Assembly: GCA_963576735.1 (NCBI GenBank)
Contig: OY755186.1
Location: 13,069,970-13,133,969, forward strand
DNA length: 64,000 bases
From: Bedellia somnulentella
Taxonomy: Eukaryota > Arthropoda > Insecta > Lepidoptera > Bedelliidae
Direction: 5' to 3'
Part shown: positions 32,095 to 42,579 of the stretch, one piece after another
Layout: the number at the start of each line of letters is the position of its first letter
Numbering within the stretch: the first letter of the stretch is position 1
Notes under the pieces: model-generated
What the model was told of the DNA's origin: nothing
Database searches by the model: none
The model's input: the letters and a program-made list of their open reading frames with translations, nothing else
Program-made: the position numbers and the translations under genes

Positions 32095-32205
32095 TTTGAA
32101 TTTCGCGGCGATCGATGTTTACGAATTATGAATTTTTCTCTGAACATACTGCCGCATTCCAACGCAGTATTAACTATGTGGGGTAGTGTTATTCAAATTT
32201 ATCAC
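32095..32205. repeat. Diverged duplicate 2 (partner 31160-31290)
   Basis: GAATTTCGCGGCGATC, TTTTTCTCTGAAC and CAGTATTAACTATGTGGGGT match 31160-31290. Lies about 0.9 kb downstream in the same orientation. Confidence 0.5.
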
Positions 32206-32484
32206 GTCAAATAATAACATGTAAAAAATAAGAAGATATTAGAAGCTAAGTTCGATTGATTACTTTACTGGCCTTGATTTGATTTGGCCGCCGGTTAAGG
32301 GTCACGGCGGGTCGCAGCTGTCAGCTGAGTTGCCCGCCTTGTCATCGCGTTTCACGCACACATTGAGCGTGTTGGTGTCAATAGTACTACTTTCTTAGTG
32401 CAAATTTTAACAAAATTTGAAAAAAAATAAGTGTGTTTTTTTTCAACGAATTCTGCCTCTATACGTGATAATTAATCATACTTT

Positions 32485-32721
32485 TCATTGAAAACAGTCG
32501 TTACAATTACACCCTGTATTATTAATAATTTGTGAAATGATTTTGATAGGGTCAAATATGCTAGCACAATTCTCATTTGACAAGTTTAGCAAACTAAACA
32601 GGGTGTCAGAATTTATATTTGAGTTTGTTCTATCTATTTGGGATTTTATGGCAAATTGAACCGATGAGAAGGGTCGTTTTAATGGTTGTGACCAATCTCC
32701 CAATTCACTTTCTTTTGACAT
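32485..32721 (-). CDS. Candidate exon encoding a 78-aa polypeptide, unknown
   Basis: Minus-strand frame from an ATG at 32721 (context AAAGATGTC) to a TGA at 32485, giving 78 residues. The frame stays open upstream to about 32772, where TTTTTCATTGTTTATAG on the minus strand looks like a 3' splice site (AG at 32763-32764). The polypeptide is polar, with LGDWSQPLKRPF near the N-terminus and a cysteine cluster CNCNDC at the C-terminus. It is not low-complexity, and it overlaps no repeat family. I do not recognise a domain. A GTGTAA near 32507-32512 could be a donor instead of the last codons. It might equally be a chance frame: random frames of this length occur in the window. Best treated as the one host-exon candidate. 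Confidence 0.3.
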   Translation of the reverse strand: MSKESELGDWSQPLKRPFSSVQFAIKSQIDRTNSNINSDTLFSLLNLSNENCASIFDPIKIISQIINNTGCNCNDCFQ

Positions 32722-32772
32722 CTTTGAGGCTGAGTTTTTAGTAAATCTACAGATTTTGGTTTCTATAAACAA

Positions 32773-33760
32773 TGAAAAATTAATTTATGTATAAAAAATA
32801 CATAGGTTTAGTTACAACATATTATTTACGATTAACCTGCTATACTTTCTCTCTTAAGGAATCAAGTTTCGAATGCCATAAAATTACGTTATTCAAATCA
32901 CTATCACCAACTACAACCAAAACTGTTACACCTAACTTACACGAACACTATCGTAAGTTACAACACGATCGAAGTTATCGCCTAAAAATCTAAATTATGA
33001 CTATAATTAACAATTCACAGTGCAAATCATTTCATAATAAATATAGCCTTTTAGATTAGCCGAAATCGATACGGTTTGCAAATGCGTAAGAGCATGAGCG
33101 GAAAATGACAGTAGTGATCACAATTAGCGATAAAGCTGGGCCCACAATGCGTTGTGGCCGGTTAATAGGCTGCGGACAAACCGCTTATAAGATACATATA
33201 CGGAGGGTGGTTCTGAAACTGATATTATTAGTTACGCTACATTGTTTTTTGCTATGCATGTCGAAGTTTTTTTAGGATTCTGGAACGTATACCTTTCAAA
33301 AGAAAATCATTTTCAGTCTATTTATATTGCCAAATTGTCAGAATTTTATGCTTTACAGTGAAATTTGTTAGTAGTTTTAATTCAATGAAAAAAAAATATT
33401 GTAGGCAACGAATCGGTATTTGTTCTTACAACAACAAAAAGCAATACTAATATAATATACAGAGTATTTTCATTTAAAAATACAGAAGATAGATTTTTAT
33501 TAATCGAACAAATGACAAAGTCTCAATTTATATAACATAAGTCCTTCTCGTATGCTCCTTATTAAATTTCTATTTCATGTGGGCTCTATTCGTATTTTTT
33601 GTTAAAAGTAGCCATTTTTATGCCTACTGATAAACTTGACTTCATTTCAACAACTTGCTACAAGAAGCTATTCAAATTGAAGCAAACTCGTGTTATTAAA
33701 TTAATCTGTTAATATTACCTCTCATATCTAATAACAACAAAAAACCTATATAAAATCAAT
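32773..33760. other. No recognised gene
   Basis: AT-rich flank of the candidate exon. A TAAAGCTGGGCCCACAATGC patch lies near 33132. No repeat match. Confidence 0.4.
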
Positions 33761-33842
33761 CGACTCGCCAATATTAACAGAACAGCCCACCAGAGGGCTA
33801 GAACACACGTGTGTGACAAAATCTTATTGTTGGCGAGTCCGA
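33761..33842. other. Compact structured segment with nested stems
   Basis: GACTCGCCAA (33762-33771) pairs perfectly with TTGGCGAGTC (33830-33839), extendable by two pairs across a one-base bulge. Inside lie AGCCC/GGGCT and the palindrome CACACGTGTGTG. The whole could fold as a branched RNA-like structure of about 80 nt. It does not fit a tRNA. Confidence 0.45.
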
Positions 33843-34065
33843 GTTCCGATGGCCCGGACGATTGTCTCGACGCGAAATGGCAAACATGTTATGGCCTATT
33901 AAGATTATTGCCATTTCGATATTAGAATACTTAGCATTTGTTATTGAGCATAGGCACGTAACTTGGTACTGTTTGCAGAATCCAGTACTGGCAACAGGAG
34001 TTACGAAATTTATATTTTGCCGTAATTATTTTATTTTTAAATGAATTATTGTATGTTATGTATTT

Positions 34066-34320
34066 GCCGTGTATTGCCAGCTTTGAATGTCACTATCTAT
34101 TTCCCCCCACGGGTGTTGTAAGAGGCGACTAAGGGTATTAAGCTTTTAACTGGTTTCTGGGCGTTGCGGTTCGAGACCCATCATCAACGATACTGTATTT
34201 CTACCATCTTGTCCCCTATCAATTTTCAAATGAGGCTGAGGAGTTTCTGGCTCTGAAGCTATGGCTATCCCGTTCTGGTATTTATGGCCGTGAGTATATG
34301 TATCCTATGTATGTATGTAT
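34066..34320 (+). mobile_element. SINE-A2 with perfect B-box-like motif
   Basis: GCCGTGTATTGCCAGC to ATGGCCGTGAGTATATGTAT. At 34168 the internal block reads GGTTCGAGACCC, an exact match to the pol III B-box consensus GGTTCGANNCC, where A1 copies have GGTTGGAGACC. Confidence 0.88.
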
Positions 34321-35379
34321 TAAAATATATCACATTTAAACAGCTTTTATATTGTTCCGAGCCTGCCCCGGAGAGGGTGTACAGGTACATCGTATGGTTT
34401 AATGAGAATATTGACTGACATACCTGATTCTGCTATTGAAAGTGGCTGGTAACTTAACAGTCGACCTTTGCAAGGAGTTGTCTTTCTCTACATGGACTAT
34501 GTAATGTACATGTTGTATTATGTATGTAAGATGTGGAACAGTTCATGATGTTTGACTTACCTTTTTTATCAGACACTTATTCTGAAAAGGATTTAGGGAA
34601 TTTAATTTAAACCACGTTTTACACACATATTTTTATTATTATTTCACACTATGTAATACACATTTAAATTGCACGACACATTTTGAACACACACACCATT
34701 TTCACTACACTGCCGTTATTTTTATTCACAATATAGATATTAGTAGAACATTCTCAATCTCAACTCATTTATCTTTTAGCCTATGTCCAATCGCTTCCAG
34801 ATTTTTCTCGAAAATAATTATTTTGACAATATTGTTTGCTGTCAGATAATTATTTCTTAATTTCAAAATTGGCTGAGAGCCATTAGTTTTCTGCAAGAAG
34901 GCTGCTAGTGTTAGGTTGTAGACTTACAACTTACTTAATTTAATTTTCTAAATTTTTGTTAAATTTTAATATGAATGTATTGTTTAATATTGTAAGTGGA
35001 TAGATTAATGTTCTTAATTTATCGTTTTTCCTAATTTGTTTTCTAATATATAATTCTAAATCATTCAAAATCCCTCCTTGTAACTAAGACTACTTTCTTT
35101 GATACCTCCTTTAAGGAATATTTGTTATTTCAAAATTTTAAATTTGTCATGCTTGTTCGCAGATGTTGGTATATATTCAGCTCCTGGGGCGATGGGGGGA
35201 TCATTCTGAAACAAGATTGGAATTGGACACTAAAGACCCATTACCGAAGTCGATATTGATCATTATTTTTGGAAGAAATTGAAAGAACGGGAGATATTCT
35301 GGACTGATTTTATTCATACCCGTTTGGAAAAGCAGCCCCTTATTCCCGAGCTGCCCCTCTTTTCTTCGAAGTAAGCTTC
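34321..35379. other. No recognised gene
   Basis: AT-rich, with a GAGCCTGCCCCGGAGAGGGT patch near 34357. Possibly part of an old element; nothing assignable. Confidence 0.4.
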
Positions 35380-35520
35380 ACGGAGCCGCAGCCCCTTCTT
35401 CAGCTGCCTTTATCGACGGGTTTCCTGGAGTCGCAGCCCCTTTGTCTTCGAGCTGCATTCACCGACGGCCTATCCGGAGTCGCAACCAAGTTGGAATCAC
35501 AACCCTCACTGTTGAGCCAC
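35380..35520. repeat. GC-rich imperfect tandem repeat
   Basis: GGAGCCGCAGCCCC, GGAGTCGCAGCCCC and GGAGTCGCAACC recur at roughly 50-bp intervals, with related TCGAGCTGC and ACCGACGG/ATCGACGG blocks between. Compositionally distinct from the AT-rich flanks. No long frame. Confidence 0.6.
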
Positions 35521-35769
35521 CCATCGCAGCAGGAGCTGGTTTTAAAAGCTGAGTGCTTTTATATTATAATTTTGTTAAGTTAGGGGACTATTTTATTAGG
35601 AGTGTTTTTTAGTGTATTTTTTTTATTATTAAATATTGTTGTGTTATATATATCTTTCATTTATTATCTAACCTTCCATTTTCTTCTTTTTTTTTTCTTT
35701 TCCTTTAGTTATTTCTGGCTTCTGGGTACAGCATCCCAGGAGTTAGAAATAACGTTACAACTAACACCT

Positions 35770-35920
35770 GCCCGGCTAGTACGAGCGGTGTTCAAACTAG
35801 TTATCGCGTGGGATAAAGCAGCCATCTCTTACGCACTTACTTAGTATCGTATACTGCCATCTCATTCTAACCGTTATCGTGTCGATAAAATAGCGCTCGT
35901 GCTTGCCCTTCTGATAGTTC
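35770..35920 (+). repeat. Interspersed repeat E, plus copy
   Basis: AGTTATCGCGTGGGATAAAG, CAGCCATCTCTTACGCACTT, AGTATCGTATACTGCCATCT and GCGCTCGTGCTTGCCCTTCT recur inverted at 44193-44335. Family not recognised. Confidence 0.7.
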
Positions 35921-36734
35921 ATAGAGAAAGACGTAGGTGTTTTGGCCTTCATACTGAGTAAATCTTACAAGACTACTTTGCGATTCTATTTTATCCAAAA
36001 ATCTTTGCTCCTATATTAAGACTACGGATTAGAGCTTTATCAGTGACGCGAGTCAAAAAAATTATGACACCTTTATATTTAATTAAATATTTACACCAAA
36101 TATTCCAAAAATAGTGAGAAATTTTTAGTTGTCCTGACGTGATTTGAAATTTGATCCCCATGTTATTGGAGATCACACACACTGTAATTGAGCTTTATAT
36201 TTTAAGACGAGTTGTTTCTCTGATCTTCCAAATATCATAAAGAAACCTCAAGACAGTATTTTATATATACTCACTTATCTTATCAACAAATAAAAAATAC
36301 TCTTACTTCATGATTGAAGTCAAAACTTTTTAGCTATACGCGTACTTTTTAGACCAAGAGACCACTATAACTGTATTACTCTGTAGTGTACATAAAGATT
36401 GAAGTTTAAAGCGAAGACAACTTAAATAAATTAAGAGTAACAAGCAAATATCTTAAGAAATTCTAACTTAGTAAAGAGGAGTGCACACTTTTGCTAACTA
36501 GAAACTTAGCGCTCCATAGAACTTTTGCGGCGTGCTCCACATAAGTTTAACTCGGGGCTCGATAGTAAAATAGCGTAAAATGCAATCTAGCTCTCCGGAA
36601 CGGGGATATAATCATAAAGAGCTCACCTCTGCTAGTGTGCAGTCAACTTTATACGCTTTAAGGCTTTTATACGAATTTTATTATAAGATGTAGCGGTGGG
36701 AATATTTCACCGAATATTTAGTTTTTGCTGGAAA
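35921..36734. other. No recognised gene
   Basis: Unique-looking AT-rich sequence. Short frames only. Confidence 0.4.
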
Positions 36735-37095
36735 CGAAATTTAAGCTAAGAATCGTGGTTGTCGTACGAGGCGACTTAGTCTGGTTCTGGGGATTTTAAA
36801 GTGTTTTTCGGGTGATATGGCTGATGACTAAGCACAAACCATCCCTTATTTTACGACATATTCCATACTCAACTTCCAAAAAGAAAAAAAAGATGTTCAC
36901 ATCCATAATTTTTTTCTTTAACCTCTCTAGGTTTGCCAGGATCGTACAAAGTGGCGATCGATAGTCTCTACCTACCCCAATGGCAACTAAGGCGTCAGAA
37001 TATGTATGTATGTAACTTTCAAAAGTGATGTAGTTATTTCTGACAAAAAAGCTCTGGCTACCCCTTTTTGGGATTTATAGTCGTAAATATATGTT
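36735..37095 (+). mobile_element. SINE-A interrupted by RTE-P
   Basis: The 5' part at 36735-36882 (CTAAGAATCGTGG, GTACGAGGCGACTTAG, ACTCAACTTCCAAAAAG) and the 3' part at 37013-37095 (CTCTGGCTACCCCTTTTTGG, ATAGTCGTAAATATATG) are one old SINE-A split by the insertion at 36883-37012. Confidence 0.7.
36883..37012 (+). mobile_element. RTE-P LINE 3' fragment nested in SINE-A
   Basis: GTTTGCCAGGATCGTACAAA, GTGGCGATCGATAGTCTCTA, CCTACCCCAATGGCAACTAA and AGAATATGTATGTATG. The flanks AACTTCCAAAA and AACTTTCAAAA form a near-perfect 11-bp target duplication within the SINE. Confidence 0.8.
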
Positions 37096-37638
37096 AGTAT
37101 TTAAACTAGGAACTGCAGGGAGTTTGCAAAACTCTAAATACCTATCTATATTTCTGTACCAACGCAACCTTTAACAATCCTAGAACCAATAAAATACTAA
37201 TTATTAATTTTAAGAGTCAGAAATTCACAACTGAGTGATGTCTTGCCTGTGGCATTGACAAGGATGTACTAGCAAATGCGTTCACATATAAAAGAATGAT
37301 TTTATCAATCAGAAATGATAAACTTTTTAAATAGTTTGAAAATTAAGTATTATGATTGCATTGTACTTTTACTATTTAACAGGCTTTCCTCCTTTGTCGT
37401 GTTTACTTAATGCAGGGTTTTACTTTTTCAAAGACCTTGGGCAGTGCTTGACGGTACGACCACAAATATTTGCGCAATCTAATTTGTACCAAAAATAAAT
37501 TAATTATCTAATGAATCTAACCAAGAACCTCATGAAGATATGAATAAATATGTGATAGTTCTAATCGATAATTTCCAATATGTTGACTCAAAAATATAAG
37601 TAAACAAATAAATTCAACATCTTAATATCTTAACTTAG
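37096..37638. other. No recognised gene
   Basis: AT-rich spacer before the local three-copy repeat. Confidence 0.4.
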
Positions 37639-38198
37639 TATAGGTAGTCAGTAACATAGTAGGAGGCCTATTCTCGAAGCGCCACACGCACCTTACCATA
37701 CACCATTCCAAACATAGCTGACCGGTCAAAGATTATGCTCATATTGATATACAAAAAACTAGGATAGTGCTAGTCGGCAATCACCACATAAATATATTTG
37801 TACAATCAAGTTAGTATTAAAAATACAAGTGTAACATCCAAAAACGTCAGCTAGGTATAGGTAGTCAGTAACATAGTGGGAGGCCTATTCTCGAAGCGTC
37901 ACAAGCACCATACATTAATCTAACAAATCGATGAAAACCTCTCCAGCTTCGTCTACATTCACAAATGCCCTTTTATTCATGACAAATTTGGACGCTTGCC
38001 TTTTTAATCACATTACAAAACAAATCAAAAAATATTTACTGTGGTCGTCATATAAAACTAAAATGCGTAAAAACTACTCATAAACAATGAATATACAAGT
38101 CAAACATCCTAAAACCTAAACTAGGTAGTCAGTAACATAGTGGGAGGCCTATTCTCGAAGCGTCACACGCACCATACATCAATCGAACAAAGCTGACC
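37639..38198. repeat. Local three-copy repeat (about 60-100 bp units)
   Basis: GTAGTCAGTAACATAGT then GGAGGCCTATTCTCGAAGCG occurs at 37642, 37861 and 38125, each followed by a CACACGCACC-like block. Copies 2 and 3 also share upstream ATACAAGT and ACATCC. An RTE-P scrap (37931-38056) sits between copies 2 and 3. CpG-rich sequence follows to about 38285. Confidence 0.75.
37931..38056 (-). mobile_element. RTE-P LINE internal scrap
   Basis: AAACCTCTCCAGCTTCGTCT, AATGCCCTTTTATTCATGAC and GGACGCTTGCCTTTTT mirror RTE-P codons without the 3' tail. Confidence 0.6.
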
Positions 38199-38289
38199 AC
38201 TCGACCATCGGCGAATATTCCCACAGGTCTAGCGGGTTCCGCGGCATCATTTACTACGTACGGCCACGCGTGTGTACTCGCGTAGAGTT

Positions 38290-39664
38290 ACGTGTCTTCT
38301 AGATACGGGCAGAAAATTGACCGTTGATATTTGAAGAAGGTATTAGTGCTTGTTTTTAAAAACTGTAAGCAATTTCATATCATGTGATTTATGGCATTGA
38401 GCTTTTGCCTAAACAAAATATTTTTACAATCATCGGTAGCTCTAATATGTTCCAAATCGATACATTAAAAGCCATATTGGTACGTTTGCGATGATCTGAG
38501 ATTGAAAGTAGGAAGTAAGGATCTAAAAATAACTTGTACAAAATTACTTCAAATAATTAAATATTTTATATAGTAAATAGACCAGTTAAAAAATGAAGAA
38601 CTCTATACTGATCTACAATAGATCCCTCTTCTCCCTCGGCGGCGCACGACCGTGCGCACGATTCAGATTAATCTATCGAAAATCGTTTTACAACATATTA
38701 TTTATAGAGAGCATGCGCGAGCAATGATCATCAGTTCGTATGCGAATAGGGATGTGACCTGCGGCTGCGCATTCTTCATTATCGATTTGATTGTTGTGAC
38801 GTAATGTGTTTGGGAGTTCACAATAAATGATTAACATTTTTATCGATAAAAAATAATGGAATGGGAGTCAGATAAACAATTTATATCAAAGTATCAGTAG
38901 TAAAATCCTAGTTTTACCAAATAAATCTCATTGCATTAAATTAGTTCTTCATGCGCAATTTTTAGAATCTGAAAAAGAAAAAGATATCGAAATATAGTTC
39001 AAATAAATTTATATTCACATTGATCACTAGTAAATTCTATTTCGTTTAGGTGAGTTGTTAATTAATGGTAAGTTTTCATTATTAGTTTGTTATTTTGATA
39101 ACACATCCACAGAAAAAGTGGATTTAAACGGTTACTGCAGATTAAACATTTTGAATAAGGTAATAACTTTTCAATCATTCCGGGGAAGACATGAGATTGT
39201 ATTTAGTGATTTTATTTATTCCAAACATTATATGAAATTCGCAACATTAAACTCCTGCAATTAATAATCCATCGCAATCATTACGAAAATCTAGTTACAC
39301 GAAACTCATAAAAGTAAGAGACACCGTAAAAACTGTCCCCTCTTCACAATTAAGTCAGGATGTAATGAAACTTCTGAACTAATCGGGAAGGCGACGTGAA
39401 ATCGTGGAGCCTATTTTAAAGACATTGAATATTTAAGAGAGCTAATTGAAATGAGAGCGACACTGGAGTGCCGCCAGGGTAATTACGGACGGACCCGGGA
39501 TCAGATTTAACGTACCACGCAGTTAACTGCTTGGGACAGACAGGGCTCACCTCTTTTAGACTACAACTTTTAAGTTTCTTAGATCTTTTGCATGGCTTTT
39601 GATACCCTTTAGCCCTCAAATTTTGTCTAGTTAGGGATTTGTTTAAATATTTATTGTTTACATA
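38290..39664. other. No recognised gene
   Basis: Mostly unique. A CpG-rich patch GGCGGCGCACGACCGTGCGC lies near 38639. No repeat family or coding signal. Confidence 0.4.
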
Positions 39665-40032
39665 CAACAAACATGATAGTCCAGTGGGTAGAACACCCGC
39701 CCGAAAACAGAAGGGCGTGAGTTCCAATCCTGGGTCGGGCCTACACCAATTTGTCTTTTCTAAAGTCATATGTGTGGTTAATTTATCATGTTTGTTAACG
39801 GTGAGGGAAAACATCGTGAAGAAACCCACATGGCCGAGTTGTACTTAATCATGTGACAGTGTATTCGTACAAAACGGCGATAGGCCTGCCCCCTATCACG
39901 TGAGTACACTGTCTAAGCAAAACGTGGGTACCTTCTCTGGACACTAGATGGCGCTGCCATGTGAGTTCAGAAGAATTGGTACCTCTGCCAACCCCTTCGG
40001 GGATAAACGGCGTGAACGTTTATGTTATGTTA
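39665..40032 (+). mobile_element. SINE-B2, complete
   Basis: B2 head (CCCGCCCGAAAACAGAAGGG, GAGTTCCAATCCTGGG), B2 3' segment (GGACACTAGATGGCGCTGCC), GGGGATAAACGGCGTGAACG and a TTATG tail. A 10-bp duplication TGTTTACATA lies at 39655-39664 and 40033-40042. Confidence 0.93.
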
Positions 40033-40042
40033 TGTTTACATA

Positions 40043-40893
40043 ACTAAGTCAAAACTATTCAAACTCATTTAATGAAAAATAAAACACGTTTTAATTTTTA
40101 ATGCATTTATCGGTACCGTTAGCATGCTATAAATAAATACACACTGTAATATTGTTTACACATAACTCATTTTCAACCTTTCTAATTAAACACACACATT
40201 TATAATTAAACTCACACACTACATAAACAAGAACCAATAACCCACACCTTCAAACAGAATTACTAGTGACGTGTTATCGATATACTTCCAACCCACAACT
40301 TAAAAACAAAATTGCTAGTGATGTGCTATCGATAAACTCGACATCACTAGATCTGTCCAAGACGTCGATGTTTGTTTCGAATCCCGACGTGTGCCCGAAC
40401 TGTGACCCTGTCCGTCTTTCCGGAATCCGACACTGAATTGTAATGGCCGCTTGTTTGCTCGCAACCTTTTTGTAAGCGAACCTATTTTATGTCTCGAGTC
40501 AGGTTGAGAACAATGTTGTTTACTTGAAAACGATGTCTGCATTTAAGCGATACGGATTTTTTATCTTGTTATAAGCTGTGAAGTATTGAGCAGAGGTCAA
40601 TTGGTTTTTATATGTATTTTTTTCGGATGTATTAATAAGGATTAGTTATTATTTTTAAAAATCTCATATAGTTATATAGCAGTAAAAATATTTATACTTA
40701 AGGCAAATAAAAGCAACGAATTATTTCTGGACTTGTCCATTGACCAATCATAGTGTATGATAACATTATATTGAAATTCTAATGTGCTTCGAAATTAATA
40801 ATAAATAAGTTACATACAGAAACTTATGAACATAATTAAAATATTTTTGATAGTATGCGGAGTTCACATTATAATATATCTGACGATTGCGTA
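40043..40893. other. No recognised gene
   Basis: Minus frame 40315-40542 is arginine/serine-rich and unrecognised. TATCGATA-like sites (GTTATCGATATA, GCTATCGATAAA) occur at about 40276 and 40326 within an imperfect duplication GCTAGTGATGTG / ACTAGTGACGTG. Confidence 0.4.
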
Positions 40894-41000
40894 AACACAC
40901 GGCTATAAATCCCAAGAAAGGTGTGGTCAGAGCTTCAGTATTAGAAATTCCTGGGCAACAGATTGTCAATCAAAGGGTCACGTCGTTCATGGGTCTCCAG
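40894..41000 (-). mobile_element. SINE-A, 3' fragment
   Basis: CACGGCTATAAATCCCAAGA, AGTATTAGAAATTCCTGG and ATGGGTCTCCAGC follow SINE-A order. Middle part eroded. Confidence 0.6.
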
Positions 41001-41752
41001 CTTAAAAAGCAACAACAACGGAAATTAGTTGATAAATCCATACCTCAACACCCATTATATTATATGCGGGAAGAAAAAATATTTGTACTTAACTATTCCC
41101 ACAGCTTACATTCAGTCTTATCAAAATGCAAAGAGCGGAATTACCTTAATTCTCGCTAACCCGTTTTTGCATTATAATTGTGAGTGTAGTAAATTAAAGT
41201 TATTTTATTTATTTTCTTCTGCTAATTCTTCATCATCCCTGTAAGTTTGAAAAGATAAAATCATAATAAAGTATAGTTACTACACGAGATGACGGACTTT
41301 CGATTTTAACCAAAACGTAATCAAATCAACAGCCACTATTATCAAGCAACTCATAAATCCACGTGCACATTACTTATCAATGGCCCATTGCTTAAATGCC
41401 TTTACCTAACTTACAAAGTAAACGATTATTATCGATACATTCTTATCGATCTAGTCAACCGTTTATCGACACAATCTAACATTAACACACCTATTTCTCA
41501 GCACTAGCAACGTATTTCGACATAACAAAACAAATCCTTGCGGCTTTAATTGTTAATTTGTTAGCAAATAGTCTGCATAGCATACGTTGTTTACATGTTA
41601 GTGTAAAACGGAGTGTAGCCCGATTGTTAGATCTAGATCATGTGACTTGAACATTTTATTCCGGGTTCTACAAATTGCGTTTACATTTTAACGTTTAGTT
41701 AATCTTATGTATTACAATGATACATAAATAGATTAACAAAACGCTTTACATC
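41001..41752. other. No recognised gene
   Basis: Two ATCGAT sites at about 41443-41464. Otherwise featureless. Confidence 0.4.
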
Positions 41753-42132
41753 TATAAAGGGTTGGTAGAAATACTAGTTCATCTGTATGTCACGTGAAGT
41801 TTAATCACTTGATGTTCATGCAAGTATTTTTGGCAATGTACCTCATTGGTTATACCGTGACACTCAAGGCTCTAAATACTGGGCATGAATGCTTCGCGAT
41901 GCTAAATTGAAGCGGAGTTTTGTTAACAATAGTTTCCAGTAGACTTACATGGGAAACGTTTAAATGTGAATGTTCCTCAATGGTATCATTTTTTTTTAAA
42001 AAAACTATCTGTCGCAACCTGGTCATCGATGTTTATGACCATCATGCAAAGTTAGGTAGAGATCGGTCCAGCCGTTTAGTAGGAGTGATATCACAAGAAA
42101 TACAAAAGTCGGAGGTAAATGGAGCTTCGCTC
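41753..42132. mobile_element. SINE-B scrap and LINE-like noncoding phrase
   Basis: 41753-41830 (AAAGGGTTGGTAGAAATACT, CTGTATGTCACGTGAAGTTT) is an old minus SINE-B end. 42060-42110 (GATCGGTCCAGCCGTTTAGT) resembles a phrase common in insect LINE 3' regions (recalled, not searched). Confidence 0.4.
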
Positions 42133-42198
42133 CAATAAATAGGAGTAGCCAGAGCTTTAGAATTTAGAGGACACATTTGGAAATTAGATAATGGTTGG
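42133..42198 (-). mobile_element. SINE-A, 3' scrap
   Basis: AGGAGTAGCCAGAGCTTTAG and GACACATTTGGAAATTAG fit the minus-strand SINE-A2 3' end. SINE-B inserted immediately to the right. Confidence 0.5.
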
Positions 42199-42208
42199 TG
42201 TTAGGTCT

Positions 42209-42568
42209 TGACGACGACGTGATAGCTCAATGAGTAGAACACCGGTTATCGTGCAAACGACTAGTGTTCAAATCCCGTGTCGGGCCTACACCAATTTGTC
42301 TTTTCTAAAGACATATATGTGACTTTAATTTATCACGGTTGTTAACGGTGAGGGAAAACATCGTGAGGAAACCCACATGGCTGAGTTGTACTTAGTCATG
42401 TGACAGTGTATTCGTACAAAACGGCGATAGGCCTGCCCCCTATCACGTGAGTACACTGTCCATGCAAAACGTGGGTACTCTGAACACCAGGTCACGTGTT
42501 GTTCAGAAGTATTAGTACCTCTGCCAACCCCTTCGGGGATATTCGGCATGAACGTTTATGTTATGTTA
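42209..42568 (+). mobile_element. SINE-B1, complete
   Basis: Head ACGTGATAGCTCAATGAGTA, B box GTTCAAATCCC, body and GGGGATATTCGGCATGAACG. A 10-bp duplication TGTTAGGTCT lies at 42199-42208 and 42569-42578. A small deletion removes part of the GTGACAAAGTCACGTGATG block. Confidence 0.92.
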
Positions 42569-42579
42569 TGTTAGGTCTG

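Noticed and set aside
37639..38198. CRISPR-like spaced repeats
   Set aside because: Only three copies with spacers over 200 bp, one holding a LINE scrap, in clearly eukaryotic DNA.
39416..39829. 137-codon minus-strand frame
   Set aside because: It spans the antisense of the SINE-B2 head and body and ends in unrelated flank; another SINE-B2 copy gives a near-identical partial frame at 24123-24350.
41920..42138. 72-codon plus-strand frame ending ...SEVNGASLQ
   Set aside because: The underlying DNA contains a phrase typical of noncoding LINE ends (GATCGGTCCAGCCGTTTAGT); no domain is recognisable.
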